Source: Actinostola sp. cb2023 (taxonomy: Eukaryota; Cnidaria; Anthozoa; Actiniaria; Actinostolidae). Taken from it: a DNA stretch of 64,000 bases. Below are positions 1 through 10,429 of this stretch, in pieces. Every line of letters starts with the position of its first letter. Within the stretch, counting starts at the first letter, position 1. The position numbers and the translations under genes are program-made. The stretch spans positions 372,001 through 436,000 of the forward strand of contig JAUJYZ010000109.1 in the NCBI GenBank assembly GCA_033675265.1, given 5' to 3'. The notes under the pieces are model-generated. The model was not told the origin of the DNA and made no database searches. It saw nothing but the letters and a program-made list of their open reading frames with translations.

Positions 1-1104
1 GTATACTAAGCAACGTGCCAATGCTCTCCACATCATGCATGCATCCAACAATATTGATTGGTACTTTATTGGTGGGTTAAAAGTATACAAATTGGCTTAG
101 TCTTCATCACCAAAGAGTTTTAATTAGATGTTGACCGAGCAATTGAGCTGAGTGCCTATCGCCGTATAAATACAAGTTTGGATGTTATTGACCACTGAAC
201 AATGTTGAGAGCGTTTGCCAAATTTTGTTTTACCTTGTTCACTGTGTGCTCTGTTACAAACTGATCCAGATGGACGAATTATCAGTAGTTTTCCCTTTGT
301 ATTTCCGATTTAGTGAAGCATCTTTGTGGCCATCACGGTGTATCTTTGATCGATTTCTTATTCGTAGAACCTGTACCACCTCATGAAAGATTGATACTGG
401 ATGACTATAAAAGTATCGACAATGCCCAATATTGCACTTTCAATATTGTTGTAAAGAAATTAACTAAACAGACAGTTCTATCTATAAATGGACTGAACTT
501 GTCACCTGATCACGCATGAACGAACATAACTACTTTTAAGTAGTATCCACATGGTTTAAGTTGTATCCACGTGGTGTTAGGCCTTACTTAAATCATGAGT
601 CGATGCTGGTGACAAGGAGCTTTGTGAACACCTGGAAACGTGCGACTGCAATGCGACATACATCTCTAAATTATATCAAAATGAACTGTTGCAGTGCATG
701 AAGAAGTATATTGTGATTGTTAAACAGTGATTGTTAAACAGGTGAAGGATGGCAGATGCTTTCTTTGGCATCGGAGCCGACAAAGTGATGGACACATCCA
801 ACTGGGAGCAACTTGGTCTTGTTGTACGATTGGTGGACAACTGGGAGCAACTTGGTCTTGTTGTACGATTGGTGGAAACCATAGTGGGAGAGCTGTACTG
901 CATACCTCAGATGAAGAAAATGATTCAAAGGACGAAGATTATGGAGATGGTGAGGAAAAGAGTCAGTGCTGATTGGAAAGTCTATTGTGGAGTACAGCAT
1001 TAGTCAATTTTGTAAGTATTAATTTAAAGTTAGCACCAGTCACTGAATCCGACCCACAACAGTTTGATGGGCGGTGTTGATAAGCCAACTTGAAGCACAA
1101 GCAT
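1..1104. other. Left flank, no recognised gene
   Basis: This stretch precedes the first transposon terminus. It holds only short open frames, such as 68 codons at 313-519 and overlapping frames at 727-1003, with no motif I recognise. The frames at 727-1003 owe their length to a 39-bp tandem duplication. Nothing here supports a gene call. Confidence 0.5.
799..876. repeat. Tandem duplication of a 39-bp unit
   Basis: Two exact copies of a 39-bp unit starting CAACTGGGAGCAACTTGG lie head to tail (799-837 and 838-876). The unit length is a multiple of three, so frames through it stay open. No function is apparent. Confidence 0.9.
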
Positions 1105-1106
1105 AT

Positions 1107-1179
1107 TGCCCATTTCAAAAACGAGTGGGGAACTGGGGCGAATTGTGTTGCAAAGGAGTCTGGGATCGTTACCAGGGAC
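1107..1179 (+). repeat. Left terminal inverted repeat of the first ISL2EU-like element
   Basis: It pairs with 10355-10429 on the other strand with a few substitutions and one short indel. It ends 42 bp before the transposase ATG at 1222. The partner ends about 26 bp before the exonuclease ATG at 10328 (-). The same repeat therefore sits at the promoter position of both genes. Confidence 0.8.
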
Positions 1180-1221
1180 ACATTCAGCTGAGTTTATAAC
1201 AACATATAGAGAATATCGAAA

Positions 1222-2709
1222 ATGACGAAGTTAAATTGCTGTGTTCCTGGCTGTAGTAATAACCATTGAAACAAGCCATCCAATTTCAAGTTTTACTGTA
1301 TTCCAACGGACCCTGAACTTCGTCGAAAATACGTAGTTATCCTTCGTAATGACAGTCTGCAGTTGAATTCACCAAGCACCAGAATATGTGCCGATCACTG
1401 GAAAGGAGGTGAAAAGCTAAGCAGAACTCACCTTCCAACATTGTTTCCGTGGACTGTACAAACGCCAAAGAGAAAAGCAATCAAGAAGTTCAGTCCAGAG
1501 AAGATTGCTTCGCACAAACGTAAGAAAGTGACCGTGGATTATCAGGGAAACAGCGAATCTGAAGTGTCTCTAAGTCTAACTGAATCCATGGAGACGGAAA
1601 AACAACCTGAAAGAGATGAGATTCCTGCCTCTATTTCCACTAATACTCAAACAGATTTCGAGGTATGCTCTTGTGAGCCAAACAAACTACTCCAACAAGA
1701 AAACGGACTACTCAAAGATGAAAATAAATTTCTTCGCCAAGAACTCGAGACGTTGAAAGCAGAAATCACGAAATTGAAGAGTGACATGAGAAAGCAAGGT
1801 CGTTTTGACATTGAAAAGTATAAAGCAAGTCACAGTGACATTGAATTTTACACTGGTTTTCAAAGTTACGATATGCTAAGTATGTGCTTCAAAATTATTG
1901 AGGATCGAACCAATGACTTAGAGATGACACAACGTGGACATACTCCAAAGATTGGGAGACCACGATCACTCTGTCACTTTCAAGAATTTGTATTAGTTCT
2001 CATGCGACTGAGACTTGGACTCTTTGAAAGAGATTTGGCCTATCGCTTTGGGATAGCCATAGGAACTGTTTCGAATATAAAACGAACATGAATGAGATTC
2101 CTTCGAGCAGAATTTGGTCCTCTCATAAGATTACCAGAAAAGGAAATCCTTAAACATTATTGCCCTCAACCATTTAAGGACCTTTTCCCGGATGTAGTTA
2201 TTGCGGTGGATTGCACAGAGATAGAGATGGAGAGACCATCTGCTTTAAACAATCAATCAGCATGTTACTCTTCATACAAGAGCAGACCCACAATGAAGGC
2301 ATTGCTTGGTATTACACCAAGTGAAGTTCTGGCATTTGTTAGTGACTTCTTTCCTGGCAGTACCTCTTGATAAAGAGATTACAATCAAGAGTAATTTTTT
2401 GGACATTATTACACCTGGGGATGCTGTCGTGGCTGACAAAGGGTTCAATGTTCAAGATGAGCTAGTAGCATCTGTTGGTGCATCATTGGTAATCCCAACT
2501 TTTCTCAAAGAAAAAAAACCATTTTCAAGTGATGAAAGCAACAGGAACAAGGCCATAGCTAAACTTCGGATACATGTTGAACGCCTCATGGAGAATCAAA
2601 AACTGGCACATTAGACCGGAGGATTCCCATTACTATGGCACCTTATGCTTCAGATATTTTAATTGTTATTGATGCATTGAGCAATTTTTGTCCACCTCTT
2701 GTCTCTTGA
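1222..2709 (+). pseudogene. THAP-domain DDE transposase, degraded
   Basis: This is the DNA-cutting enzyme of the element. From ATG 1222 a THAP zinc finger is visible: CCVPGC at the start, then FKFYCIP, then CADHW. A charged coiled-coil-like stretch follows (about 1680-1790), then a helix-turn-helix-like segment ending AIGTVSNIKRT, then a DDE_4 (Harbinger/IS4-like) nuclease. Catalytic positions visible are D in AVDCTEIE, D in VVADKGF and E in RIHVERL. Lesions are an in-frame TGA at 1267-1269 inside the THAP finger, TGA at 2089-2091 (probably from an Arg CGA), an extra T near 2367 that shifts frame, and a 2-nt loss near 2591. After these, homology continues to a natural stop at 2707-2709. All three catalytic residues survive, but the protein cannot be made. 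The superfamily name is from memory. Confidence 0.85.
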
Positions 2710-2965
2710 TAATTTACAGATAACATAGTAATAATAATAGAATGCAAATACTAAATCATTGCACCATAAATAGTACTATTTAGTACTAATTTAATAGGGA
2801 CATTTCTATTGTTTAAATAAAGTGATGCATGGATTTAGTGTTTGCACTCTAACCATCTTATACAAATGTAAAAATTGCACTTCATGTAGTGGTTAATCTT
2901 TATTGTACATTATTTATCATGATATACATGAATATAGATGTGCCATTATATTTACAATAATTTTA

Positions 2966-3061
2966 TTATAATAAAGATAGGTTTCTTCTACGTAAATAAT
3001 TTAATATATTCGGCTGGATATATTAAATCCTATACGTAGAAGAAACCTATCTTTATTATAA
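2966..3061. other. Long hairpin between the convergent element genes (copy 1)
   Basis: 29-bp arms 2966-2994 and 3033-3061 are exact reverse complements. A second inner palindrome (2999-3009 with 3018-3028) continues the stem to a short GC-rich loop, giving a near-perfect 96-nt hairpin. It sits between the 3' ends of the + transposase and the - exonuclease gene. It could be a shared transcript-end structure or a small inserted palindromic element. Confidence 0.85.
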
Positions 3062-3218
3062 CATGGCTCCTACGTACAACAACATATTGAATCATTTTAT
3101 TATTCTTATTATAACAATAATAAATATATACTAGTCACTTTCAACTACTGTCTTGATGTTTTCAGGGTTTACATGAAAAATAATTGACTGAGAATGGACA
3201 TGTGAATTGAAATTATTA

Positions 3219-3960
3219 TTAGCTACTTCTGGGAAAATGAATTCTTGGCTGTTCAAATTTAATCTTAGGGTATGCTATTTCTGGTAAAATGTAATTATGA
3301 TAAAAGGCTCCAAGCTTTATCTTAATGTTCTCCCACCACAAAGGGTCATGGCATAACCTCTCAACAAAAAATTCCAGGGCTTTGTGATCCAAGAACAACA
3401 AAATATGTCCACTTAGTCTCAGTTAGGTACATCCCTTGTTGAACTTGATAAAAATATTTATGCTTTCTGTTAATAGAATGGGTGCTGTCATCTCTTCTCC
3501 CACAAACATGCTTCCGAACCAAAGCATCTTCCAAGCTTTCATCCTGCTGTGTCTCAATGTATTTCATTTCCAGAAGACCTTTACTGTCAGGGACAGAAGG
3601 ATCACACACAAGACCATCCGGGCTTGCACCTAAGAAGCCATCCTCAAACTTTCCAACAATTAGGCCTGATTGTTCTACTGAGAGGTCCTTATGTCCACAT
3701 TTATGCTGATGTTCTATATACCTGGCCATTATTTCTGATTCCATTTCTAATCCCTTTTTCATCTGCTTTGTAGGCAAAACCTTAGCATATAAAATGTCTT
3801 TGATAGCCTTGGTGGGTGATGTTGTGTCCTTAAGGACTGCAGCTCGGTAACATTTTGATGCAGTTATTCTGTATTGTCTGTGGGAATGCCATGATTTACT
3901 CAATGACTGATCTTTGGTTACTTCTTCAATCTCTGCGGCTTGTTCAGGACCCACAAATAG
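3219..3960 (-). pseudogene. YqaJ-type exonuclease, C-terminal part (copy 1)
   Basis: This is the catalytic half of a lambda-exonuclease/YqaJ-fold nuclease, read on -. Visible motifs are RITASK near the start, GASPDGLV (metal-binding Asp), LLEMKY (the E-x-K catalytic pair), and YFYQVQQGMY with a conserved Gln. It begins at the X insertion site. The missing N-terminal half lies at 9253-10328. The run of A at 3366-3371 has one base more than in copy 2 and shifts the frame, splitting the protein after about 200 codons. In this superfamily such a nuclease accompanies the transposase; its role in transposition is not established from the sequence. Confidence 0.85.
3952..3960 (+). repeat. 9-bp target-site duplication of element X, left
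   Basis: CACAAATAG here and at 9244-9252. Between them lie inverted termini starting GGGCTGTACTAAACAGCG. Removing 3961-9252 rejoins the two halves of the exonuclease reading frame (…KLFVG plus PEQAAE…), which confirms a true target duplication. Confidence 0.85.
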
Positions 3961-3985
3961 GGGCTGTACTAAACAGCGAAACACC

Positions 3986-4033
3986 GAAACGAAACCAGAA
4001 ACGAAACCAGAAACGAAACCAGAAACGAAACAG
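3986..4033 (+). repeat. 12-bp subterminal array of element X, left
   Basis: About four copies of a unit GAAACGAAACCA close to the X terminus. The inverted counterpart is near 9165-9228, and a duplicate is near 7429-7476. Subterminal arrays of this kind often bind transposase; that role is inferred. Confidence 0.8.
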
Positions 4034-5136
4034 GGATCAATTTCTGATACAGAGAAAAGAATATAATCATATTCCCTTTACTGCTGCTGTCGGCCTACTG
4101 TAACGCGCGAAGAAAAAGTTCTTGCTTGGACGCCATGTTTATTTTAGTAAAGCACAGGAAGACCGGTTTTTAGACACAGGAAGCCCAAGCAAAAACGGCA
4201 TGTATTTATAAACATTGCAAAGCGTTTTCTTTGACTGATGCGAGAAGGTAATTGCATAGCCAATCCAACCTTTCCTATGTAAGTTAAATTATTCAAATAC
4301 TGAAGATCACAATAGTGCTATTTCTATTGTTTTTCATTAGTGCTATTTAGTACTAATTAGTTATTTAGTTTTCAAGCTTTTCTAAATTGCACTCTCCTGA
4401 TTCGCTTTTTGCGAACATTAAAAGCCATCTATGACGTCATACTCTCAAAGCGTCAGACAGCACAGGCAACCCAACGACACTTTTATAGAGAAAAACGAGC
4501 CTTACGAGACGCCTGCGGAGGAGGCTAGATACGTTCAGTACTGCCTATTTCACTGGATAGTGCTGTCCAGCATTCACACAATCGTCCCCATGCAGCCCTG
4601 TACATTTCTTCTCCTGCATTACTGAAATTCACTCTGTTTATTATATTCCTATGGAGCTAAAGGTTTGTACGGTTAGGGACGTTTGTTGTTCTGCTCGCAG
4701 GGTAGTTTCTTGTCCAATTCGGACTTATTTTGACTTGATTAAAAAGTGGTTAGGTATGTGCGGCGAGATGTTCAGACCTGGACCCTGTTTTTGGAATTTG
4801 TCACTCGAAAACCTGGATTTACGAATTTCCCAAATAGAAAAACCTGGATTTACGAATTTTTATTTACGATCTGATACGATGCAGTCTTCAGGATATTTTG
4901 TCAGACTAACACTCTAACACCTTTACGGCGTCTGACTGACGCCAGTATTATTGTTCATGCGGAGTTTTACTGAAACGCCGATACCACATTATACAAATTA
5001 TTAAAAATTAATAAATGTTTTTTAGGCTATAACCTGGATTAATGATTTTTATGCGTTCATTTAACCTGGATTAGAGAATAAAATGGCCCAAAACCTGGAC
5101 CATGTACCGCCGCACATATATATCATGTAATTAGAA

Positions 5137-6153
5137 CAACAAGAAAACGGACTACTCAAAGATGAAAATAAATTTCTTCGCCAAGAACTCGAGACGTTGA
5201 AAGCAGAAATCACGAAATTGAAGAGTGACATGAGAAAGCAAGGTCGTTTTGACATTGAAAAGTATAAAGCAAGTCACAGTGACATTGAATTTTACACTGG
5301 TTTTCAAAGTTACGATATGCTAAGTATGTGCTTCAAAATTATTGAGGATCGAACCAATGACTTAGAGATGACACAACGTGGACATACTCCAAAGATTGGG
5401 AGGCCACGATCACTCTGTCACTTTCAAGAATTTGTATTAGTTCTCATGCGACTGAGACTTGGACTCTTTGAAAGAGATTTGGCCTATCGCTTTGGGATAG
5501 CCATAGGAACTGTTTCGAATATAAAACGAACATGAATGAGATTCCTTCGAGCAGAATTTGGTCCTCTCATAAGATTACCAGAAAAGGAAATCCTTAAACA
5601 TTATTGCCCTCAACCATTTAAGGACCTTTTCCCGGATGTAGTTATTGCGGTGGATTGCACAGAGATAGAGATGGAGAGACCATCTGCTTTAAACAATCAA
5701 TCAGCATGTTACTCTTCATACAAGAGCAGACCCACAATGAAGGCATTGCTTGGTATTACACCAAGTGAAGTTCTGGCATTTGTTAGTGACTTCTTTCCTG
5801 GCAGTACCTCTTGATAAAGAGATTACAATCAAGAGTAATTTTTTGGACATTATTACACCTGGGGATGCTGTCGTGGCTGACAAAGGGTTCAATGTTCAAG
5901 ATGAGCTAGTAGCATCTGTTGGTGCATCATTGGTAATCCCAACTTTTCTCAAAGGAAAAAAACCATTTTCAAGTGATGAAAGCAACAGGAACAAGGCCAT
6001 AGCTAAACTTCGGATACATGTTGAACGCCTCATGGAGAATCAAAAACTGGCACATTAGACCGGAGGATTCCCATTACTATGGCACCTTATGCTTCAGATA
6101 TTTTAATTGTTATTGATGCATTGAGCAATTTTTGTCCACCTCTTGTCTCTTGA
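5137..6153 (+). pseudogene. Transposase, 5'-truncated second copy
   Basis: It is the duplicate of the transposase from inside the coiled coil to the natural stop, lacking the THAP domain and start codon. It carries the same in-frame TGA (5533-5535), the same frameshift in the DDE domain, and the same 3' 2-nt loss as copy 1. The lesions therefore predate the duplication. DDE residues are as in copy 1. No promoter or start is expected. Confidence 0.85.
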
Positions 6154-6409
6154 TAATTTACAGATAACATAGTAATAATAATAGAATGCAAATACTAAAT
6201 CATTGCACCATAAATAGTACTATTTAGTACTAATTTAATAGGGACATTTCTATTGTTTAAATAAAGTGATGCATGGATTTAGTGTTTGCACTCTAACCAT
6301 CTTATACAAATGTAAAAATTGCACTTCATGTAGTGGTTAATCTTTATTGTACATTATTTATCATGATATACATGAATATAGATGTGCCATTATATTTACA
6401 ATAATTTTA

Positions 6410-6505
6410 TTATAATAAAGATAGGTTTCTTCTACGTAAATAATTTAATATATTCGGCTGGATATATTAAATCCTATACGTAGAAGAAACCTATCTTTAT
6501 TATAA
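6410..6505. other. Long hairpin, duplicate of 2966-3061
   Basis: Same nested palindrome in the second copy of the tandem duplication, unchanged as far as I can see. Confidence 0.85.
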
Positions 6506-6662
6506 CATGGCTCCTACGTACAACAACATATTGAATCATTTTATTATTCTTATTATAACAATAATAAATATATACTAGTCACTTTCAACTACTGTCTTGA
6601 TGTTTTCAGGGTTTACATGAAAAATAATTGACTGAGAATGGACATGTGAATTGAAATTATTA

Positions 6663-7403
6663 TTAGCTACTTCTGGGAAAATGAATTCTTGGCTGTTCAA
6701 ATTTAATCTTAGGGTATGCTATTTCTGGTAAAATGTAATTATGATAAAAGGCTCCAAGCTTTATCTTAATGTTCTCCCACCACAAAGGGTCATGGCATAA
6801 CCTCTCAACAAAAATTCCAGGGCTTTGTGATCCAAGAACAACAAAATATGTCCACTTAGTCTCAGTTAGGTACATCCCTTGTTGAACTTGATAAAAATAT
6901 TTATGCTTTCTGTTAATAGAATGGGTGCTGTCATCTCTTCTCCCACAAACATGCTTCCGAACCAAAGCATCTTCCAAGCTTTCATCCTGCTGTGTCTCAA
7001 TGTATTTCATTTCCAGAAGACCTTTACTGTCAGGGACAGAAGGATCACACACAAGACCATCCGGGCTTGCACCTAAGAAGCCATCCTCAAACTTTCCAAC
7101 AATTAGGCCTGATTGTTCTACTGAGAGGTCCTTATGTCCACATTTATGCTGATGTTCTATATACCTGGCCATTATTTCTGATTCCATTTCTAATCCCTTT
7201 TTCATCTGCTTTGTAGGCAAAACCTTAGCATATAAAATGTCTTTGATAGCCTTGGTGGGTGATGTTGTGTCCTTAAGGACTGCAGCTCGGTAACATTTTG
7301 ATGCAGTTATTCTGTATTGTCTGTGGGAATGCCATGATTTACTCAATGACTGATCTTTGGTTACTTCTTCAATCTCTGCGGCTTGTTCAGGACCCACAAA
7401 TAG
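6663..7403 (-). pseudogene. YqaJ-type exonuclease, C-terminal part (copy 2, open frame)
   Basis: Same domain as the copy at 3219-3960, but here the A-run is one base shorter and the frame is open throughout (about 247 codons; the open frame continues upstream into the X terminus, giving 254). It contains RITASK, GASPDGLV, LLEMKY and QVQQGMY in YqaJ order and ends with a stop at 6663. It still lacks the SAP/SWIM half and a native start, so I call it a fragment despite the intact catalytic domain. Confidence 0.8.
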
Positions 7404-8597
7404 GGGCTGTACTAAACAGCGAAACACCGAAACGAAACCAGAAACGAAACCAGAAACGAAACCAGAAACGAAACAGGGATCAATTTCTGATACAGAGAAA
7501 AGAATATAATCATATTCCCTTTACTGCTGCTGTCGGCCTACTGTAACGCGCGAAGAAAAAGTTCTTGCTTGGACGCCATGTTTATTTTAGTAAAGCACAG
7601 GAAGACCGGTTTTTAGACACAGGAAGCCCAAGCAAAAACGGCATGTATTTATAAACATTGCAAAGCGTTTTCTTTGACTGATGCGAGAAGGTAATTGCAT
7701 AGCCAATCCAACCTTTCCTATGTAAGTTAAATTATTCAAATACTGAAGATCACAATAGTGCTATTTCTATTGTTTTCTATTGTTTCATTAGTGCTATTTA
7801 GTACTAATTAGTTATTTAGTTTTCAAGCTTTTCTAAATTGCACTCTCCTGATTCGCTTTTTGCGAACATTAAAAGCCATCTATGACGTCATACTCTCAAA
7901 GCGTCAGACAGCACAGGCAACCCAACGACACTTTTATAGAGAAAAACGAGCCTTACGAGACGCCTGCGGAGGAGGCTAGATACGTTCAGTACTGCCTATT
8001 TCACTGGATAGTGCTGTCCAGCATTCACACAATCGTCCCCATGCAGCCCTGTACATTTCTTCTCCTGCATTACTGAAATTCACTCTGTTTATTATATTCC
8101 TATGGAGCTAAAGGTTTGTACGGTTAGGGACGTTTTTGTTGTTCTGCTCGCAGGGTAGTTTCTTGTCCAATTCGGACTTATTTTGACTTGATTAAAAAGT
8201 GGTTAGGTATGTGCGGCGAGATGTTCAGACCTGGACCCTGTTTTTGGAATTTGTCACTCGAAAACCTGGATTTACGAATTTCCCAAATAGAAAAACCTGG
8301 ATTTACGAATTTTTATTTACGATCTGATACGATGCAGTCTTCAGGATATTTTGTCAGACTAACACTCTAACACCTTTACGGCGTCTGACTGACGCCAGTA
8401 TTATTGTTCATGCGGAGTTTTACTGAAACGCCGATACCACATTATACAAATTATTAAAAATTAATAAATGTTTTTTAGGCTATAACCTGGATTAATGATT
8501 TTTATGCGTTCATTTAACCTGGATTAGAGAATAAAATGGCCCAAAACCTGGACCATGTACCGCCGCACATATATATCATGTAATTATTGGGAGTACA

Positions 8598-8624
8598 CCC
8601 CCCCCCCCCCCCCCCCCCCCCCCC
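8598..8624 (+). repeat. Homopolymer of 27 C
   Basis: A pure C run followed by GGGG, just past the end of the tandem duplication. Other long C/G runs in the window are at 35500-35542 and 43364-43389. Confidence 0.95.
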
Positions 8625-9167
8625 GGGGTTCATTTTACGTTAATAAAAATCATTGTTCTCTGCAGGAATTAATTGTGATCTTCAGTATTTGAATAATTTA
8701 ACTTAATAGTGATAATACAACCATAAGAAAGGTTGGATTGGCTATGCAATTACATTCTCGCGTAATGATCGAAGAAAACGCTTTGCAATGTTTATAGATT
8801 CATGCTGTTTTTGCTTGGGCTTCCTGTGTCTAAAAACCGGTCTTCCTGTGCTTTACTAAAATAAACATGGCGTCCAAGCAAGAACTTTTTCTTCGCGCGT
8901 TACAGTAGGCCTACAGCAGCAGTAAAGGGAATACCTGTACTAATTCAACTTCTAAAATTTCGAAGGATTGAATTCATATGTCAGTAAAGCATGGAAGCGA
9001 AGTCCGACAACAAGAATCAGACTTCCATCATCAGTAAAATTATATTAAAAGGTACGATCGAGTCGCTTTAATTTTAAAATAAAACTATTTTTAGAGTGAA
9101 TTGTACTATGATTATATTCTTTTCTCTGTTCAATATTTGGAATATCAGAAATTGATCCCTGTTTCGT

Positions 9168-9228
9168 TTCTGGTTTCGTTTCTGGTTTCGTTTCTGGTTT
9201 CGTTTCTGGTTTCGTTTCGGTGTTTCGC
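9168..9228 (-). repeat. 12-bp subterminal array of element X, right
   Basis: Inverted counterpart of the array at 3986-4033, with about one more unit (GAAACGAAACCA on the - strand). It abuts the right terminus at 9243. Confidence 0.8.
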
Positions 9229-9243
9229 TGTTTAGTACAGCCC

Positions 9244-9252
9244 CACAAATAG
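9244..9252 (+). repeat. 9-bp target-site duplication of element X, right
   Basis: CACAAATAG, identical to 3952-3960. Confidence 0.85.
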
Positions 9253-10328
9253 CTTACATTTTACACGTTCAATCCTCTCTTTAATTCCTTGTATAGAAAC
9301 AGGACTGTCTTTCATCTTGATTGGAGAAAGAAGCCCATTGTCAACCTCTGAGGAATACTTCTCTGGAATATCCTGAGGCAGAATGTGACACCTTTGACTG
9401 CTTTGTCTTCCGTTCAATTTCCTTAAGCTTGTGAAATAGTCCCTGCAATCGCTCCTTGCTCCAATCATGTCCAACTCTGCACAGGTTTTTCACACACAGG
9501 ATCCACAACTTTGTTTCTCTTGTTGTAGTCATGCTTTCTGAATTTCATAGTAGAGATTGGTTACATGGTTACATCTCCCATCCACACCTGCTGGGTACTT
9601 ACATTTAGCTGAGAGGACAAAGCCAAGAGAAGACATTTTGAGAAAACAAGGATAAACCACACTTTTCTTCATAGAAGGTAAGACCTGGCTCTTGATGTAA
9701 TGCTTAAGAGTCTTTGAAAAGGTGATACACAGATAGGACATGCTTTGACATAAAGAAATTGTAGCCTTTTACTAAGGGCTTGGCAGTGGACATCTGTCTT
9801 TTCCATTCCATGCTATCTATCATAAACTTCCAGACAGTTCCAAACGTAACTTTAGGAATCTTGGATAAGTCCATGCTGTATCCCTCAGTGGGATAACATT
9901 GGAGAAGATTGGGGGAGAAGGCCAGCTTTAGCTTTATTTCTAAGAACATGAAGGCCTCCATCTGGATCGCGTAAATACTTTGTATCTAGCTTGTTTTGGA
10001 TATAATAATTGACCCTACAAGAAACAAAATATATCGTTTTAATATTTACCTCTTCTACTGTTAACTTTACCAAGTACCCGTGAAACCTTTGGCGTTTCAA
10101 ATGATTAAACTTTCAACACATGTAGACGACATGATACCAGACACGATCGCACCTTAGTCTGAGATCAGCAAGTTTTCAACTTGTTTTTGCTCCTGTACAG
10201 AGCAACCATCTTCGCAAAACAGAACAAGTACATTCCTCAGGTGGTTTTAGCAACTTAGCTCCGGGAATATCTTCTTCATTAAGTGTAAATTGTGTCTTGT
10301 TTTGGCTCTCTATGACCTTATCCTCCAT
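9253..10328 (-). pseudogene. SAP and SWIM-type N-terminal half of the YqaJ exonuclease
   Basis: Read on - from ATG at 10328. The first exon has a SAP-like DNA-binding segment (ending VLRRWLLCTGAKTS, then an in-frame stop where Gly is expected). A later part has a SWIM-like zinc pattern, AKCKYPAGVDGRCNHV (C-x-C…C-x-H). A GT-AG intron is visible at about 10010-10050. Coding continues through several frames, so lesions or further introns exist. It ends with KLFVG at the X insertion site and continues, after removal of X, as the YqaJ domain at 3960 or 7403. The SAP-SWIM-YqaJ order matches the second protein I recall for ISL2EU elements. Confidence 0.7.
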
Positions 10329-10354
10329 GTTGCTTCAGTACAAGAAACGCAAGC

Positions 10355-10429
10355 GTCCCTGGTAACGATCCCAGAATCCTTTGCGACACTAAATTCGCCC
10401 CAGTTCCCCGCTCGTTTTTGAAATGGACA
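10355..10429 (-). repeat. Right terminal inverted repeat of the first ISL2EU-like element
   Basis: Partner of 1107-1179, followed by AT at 10430-10431. It lies directly upstream of the exonuclease start codon at 10328. Confidence 0.8.

Larger units (their letters stand above)
1693..5136 (+). repeat. 3.44-kb tandem duplication, first copy
   Basis: It runs from inside the transposase coiled coil, through the hairpin and exonuclease C-terminus, into element X. The second copy is 5137-8586. The two differ by only a handful of substitutions and small indels: an A to G near 1962/5406, the A-run at 3366, a short insertion near 7775, and T-run differences near 8130. The duplication is therefore very recent, allelic, or an assembly error. 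Confidence 0.9.
5137..8586 (+). repeat. 3.44-kb tandem duplication, second copy
   Basis: It is colinear with 1693-5136 at an offset of 3444 bp. It ends at TAATTA, where copy 1 instead runs into the start of copy 2. Twelve bases further on lies a run of 27 C (8598-8624), a typical weak point for assembly. Confidence 0.9.
3961..9243. mobile_element. Element X: inverted-repeat element with 9-bp TSD inserted in the exonuclease gene
   Basis: The ends are exact inverted copies for more than 60 bp, starting GGGCTGTACTAAACAGCG, followed by a 12-bp-unit array and a further block shared between about 4080-4310 and 8650-8940. The left copy lacks about 180 bp that the right copy has between these blocks. 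A 9-bp duplication fits Mutator-like (MULE) elements, though other superfamilies make 8-9 bp sites. No transposase is encoded, so it looks non-autonomous. Its present length is inflated because the 3.44-kb tandem duplication ends inside it; without one copy it would be roughly 1.8 kb. Internal short frames such as 4431-4625 match nothing I know. Confidence 0.75.
1107..10429. mobile_element. ISL2EU-like DNA transposon, nested and broken
   Basis: Two imperfect inverted repeats of about 74 bp, 1107-1179 and 10355-10429, start TGCCCATTTCAAAAACGAG and TGTCCATTTCAAAAACGAG and are each flanked by the dinucleotide AT (1105-1106 and 10430-10431). Between them a THAP plus DDE_4-type transposase runs on + and a SAP/SWIM/YqaJ exonuclease runs on -, converging. 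That gene pair and a 2-bp AT duplication are what I recall for the ISL2EU (IS4EU) superfamily. Element X interrupts the exonuclease gene and a 3.44-kb segment is duplicated, so the element is much longer than an intact one would be. Neither gene is intact. Confidence 0.75.

Noticed and set aside
727..1003. Overlapping frames around the 39-bp duplication as a gene
   Set aside because: Open on both strands because of the in-frame repeat; no recognisable domain and no start context.
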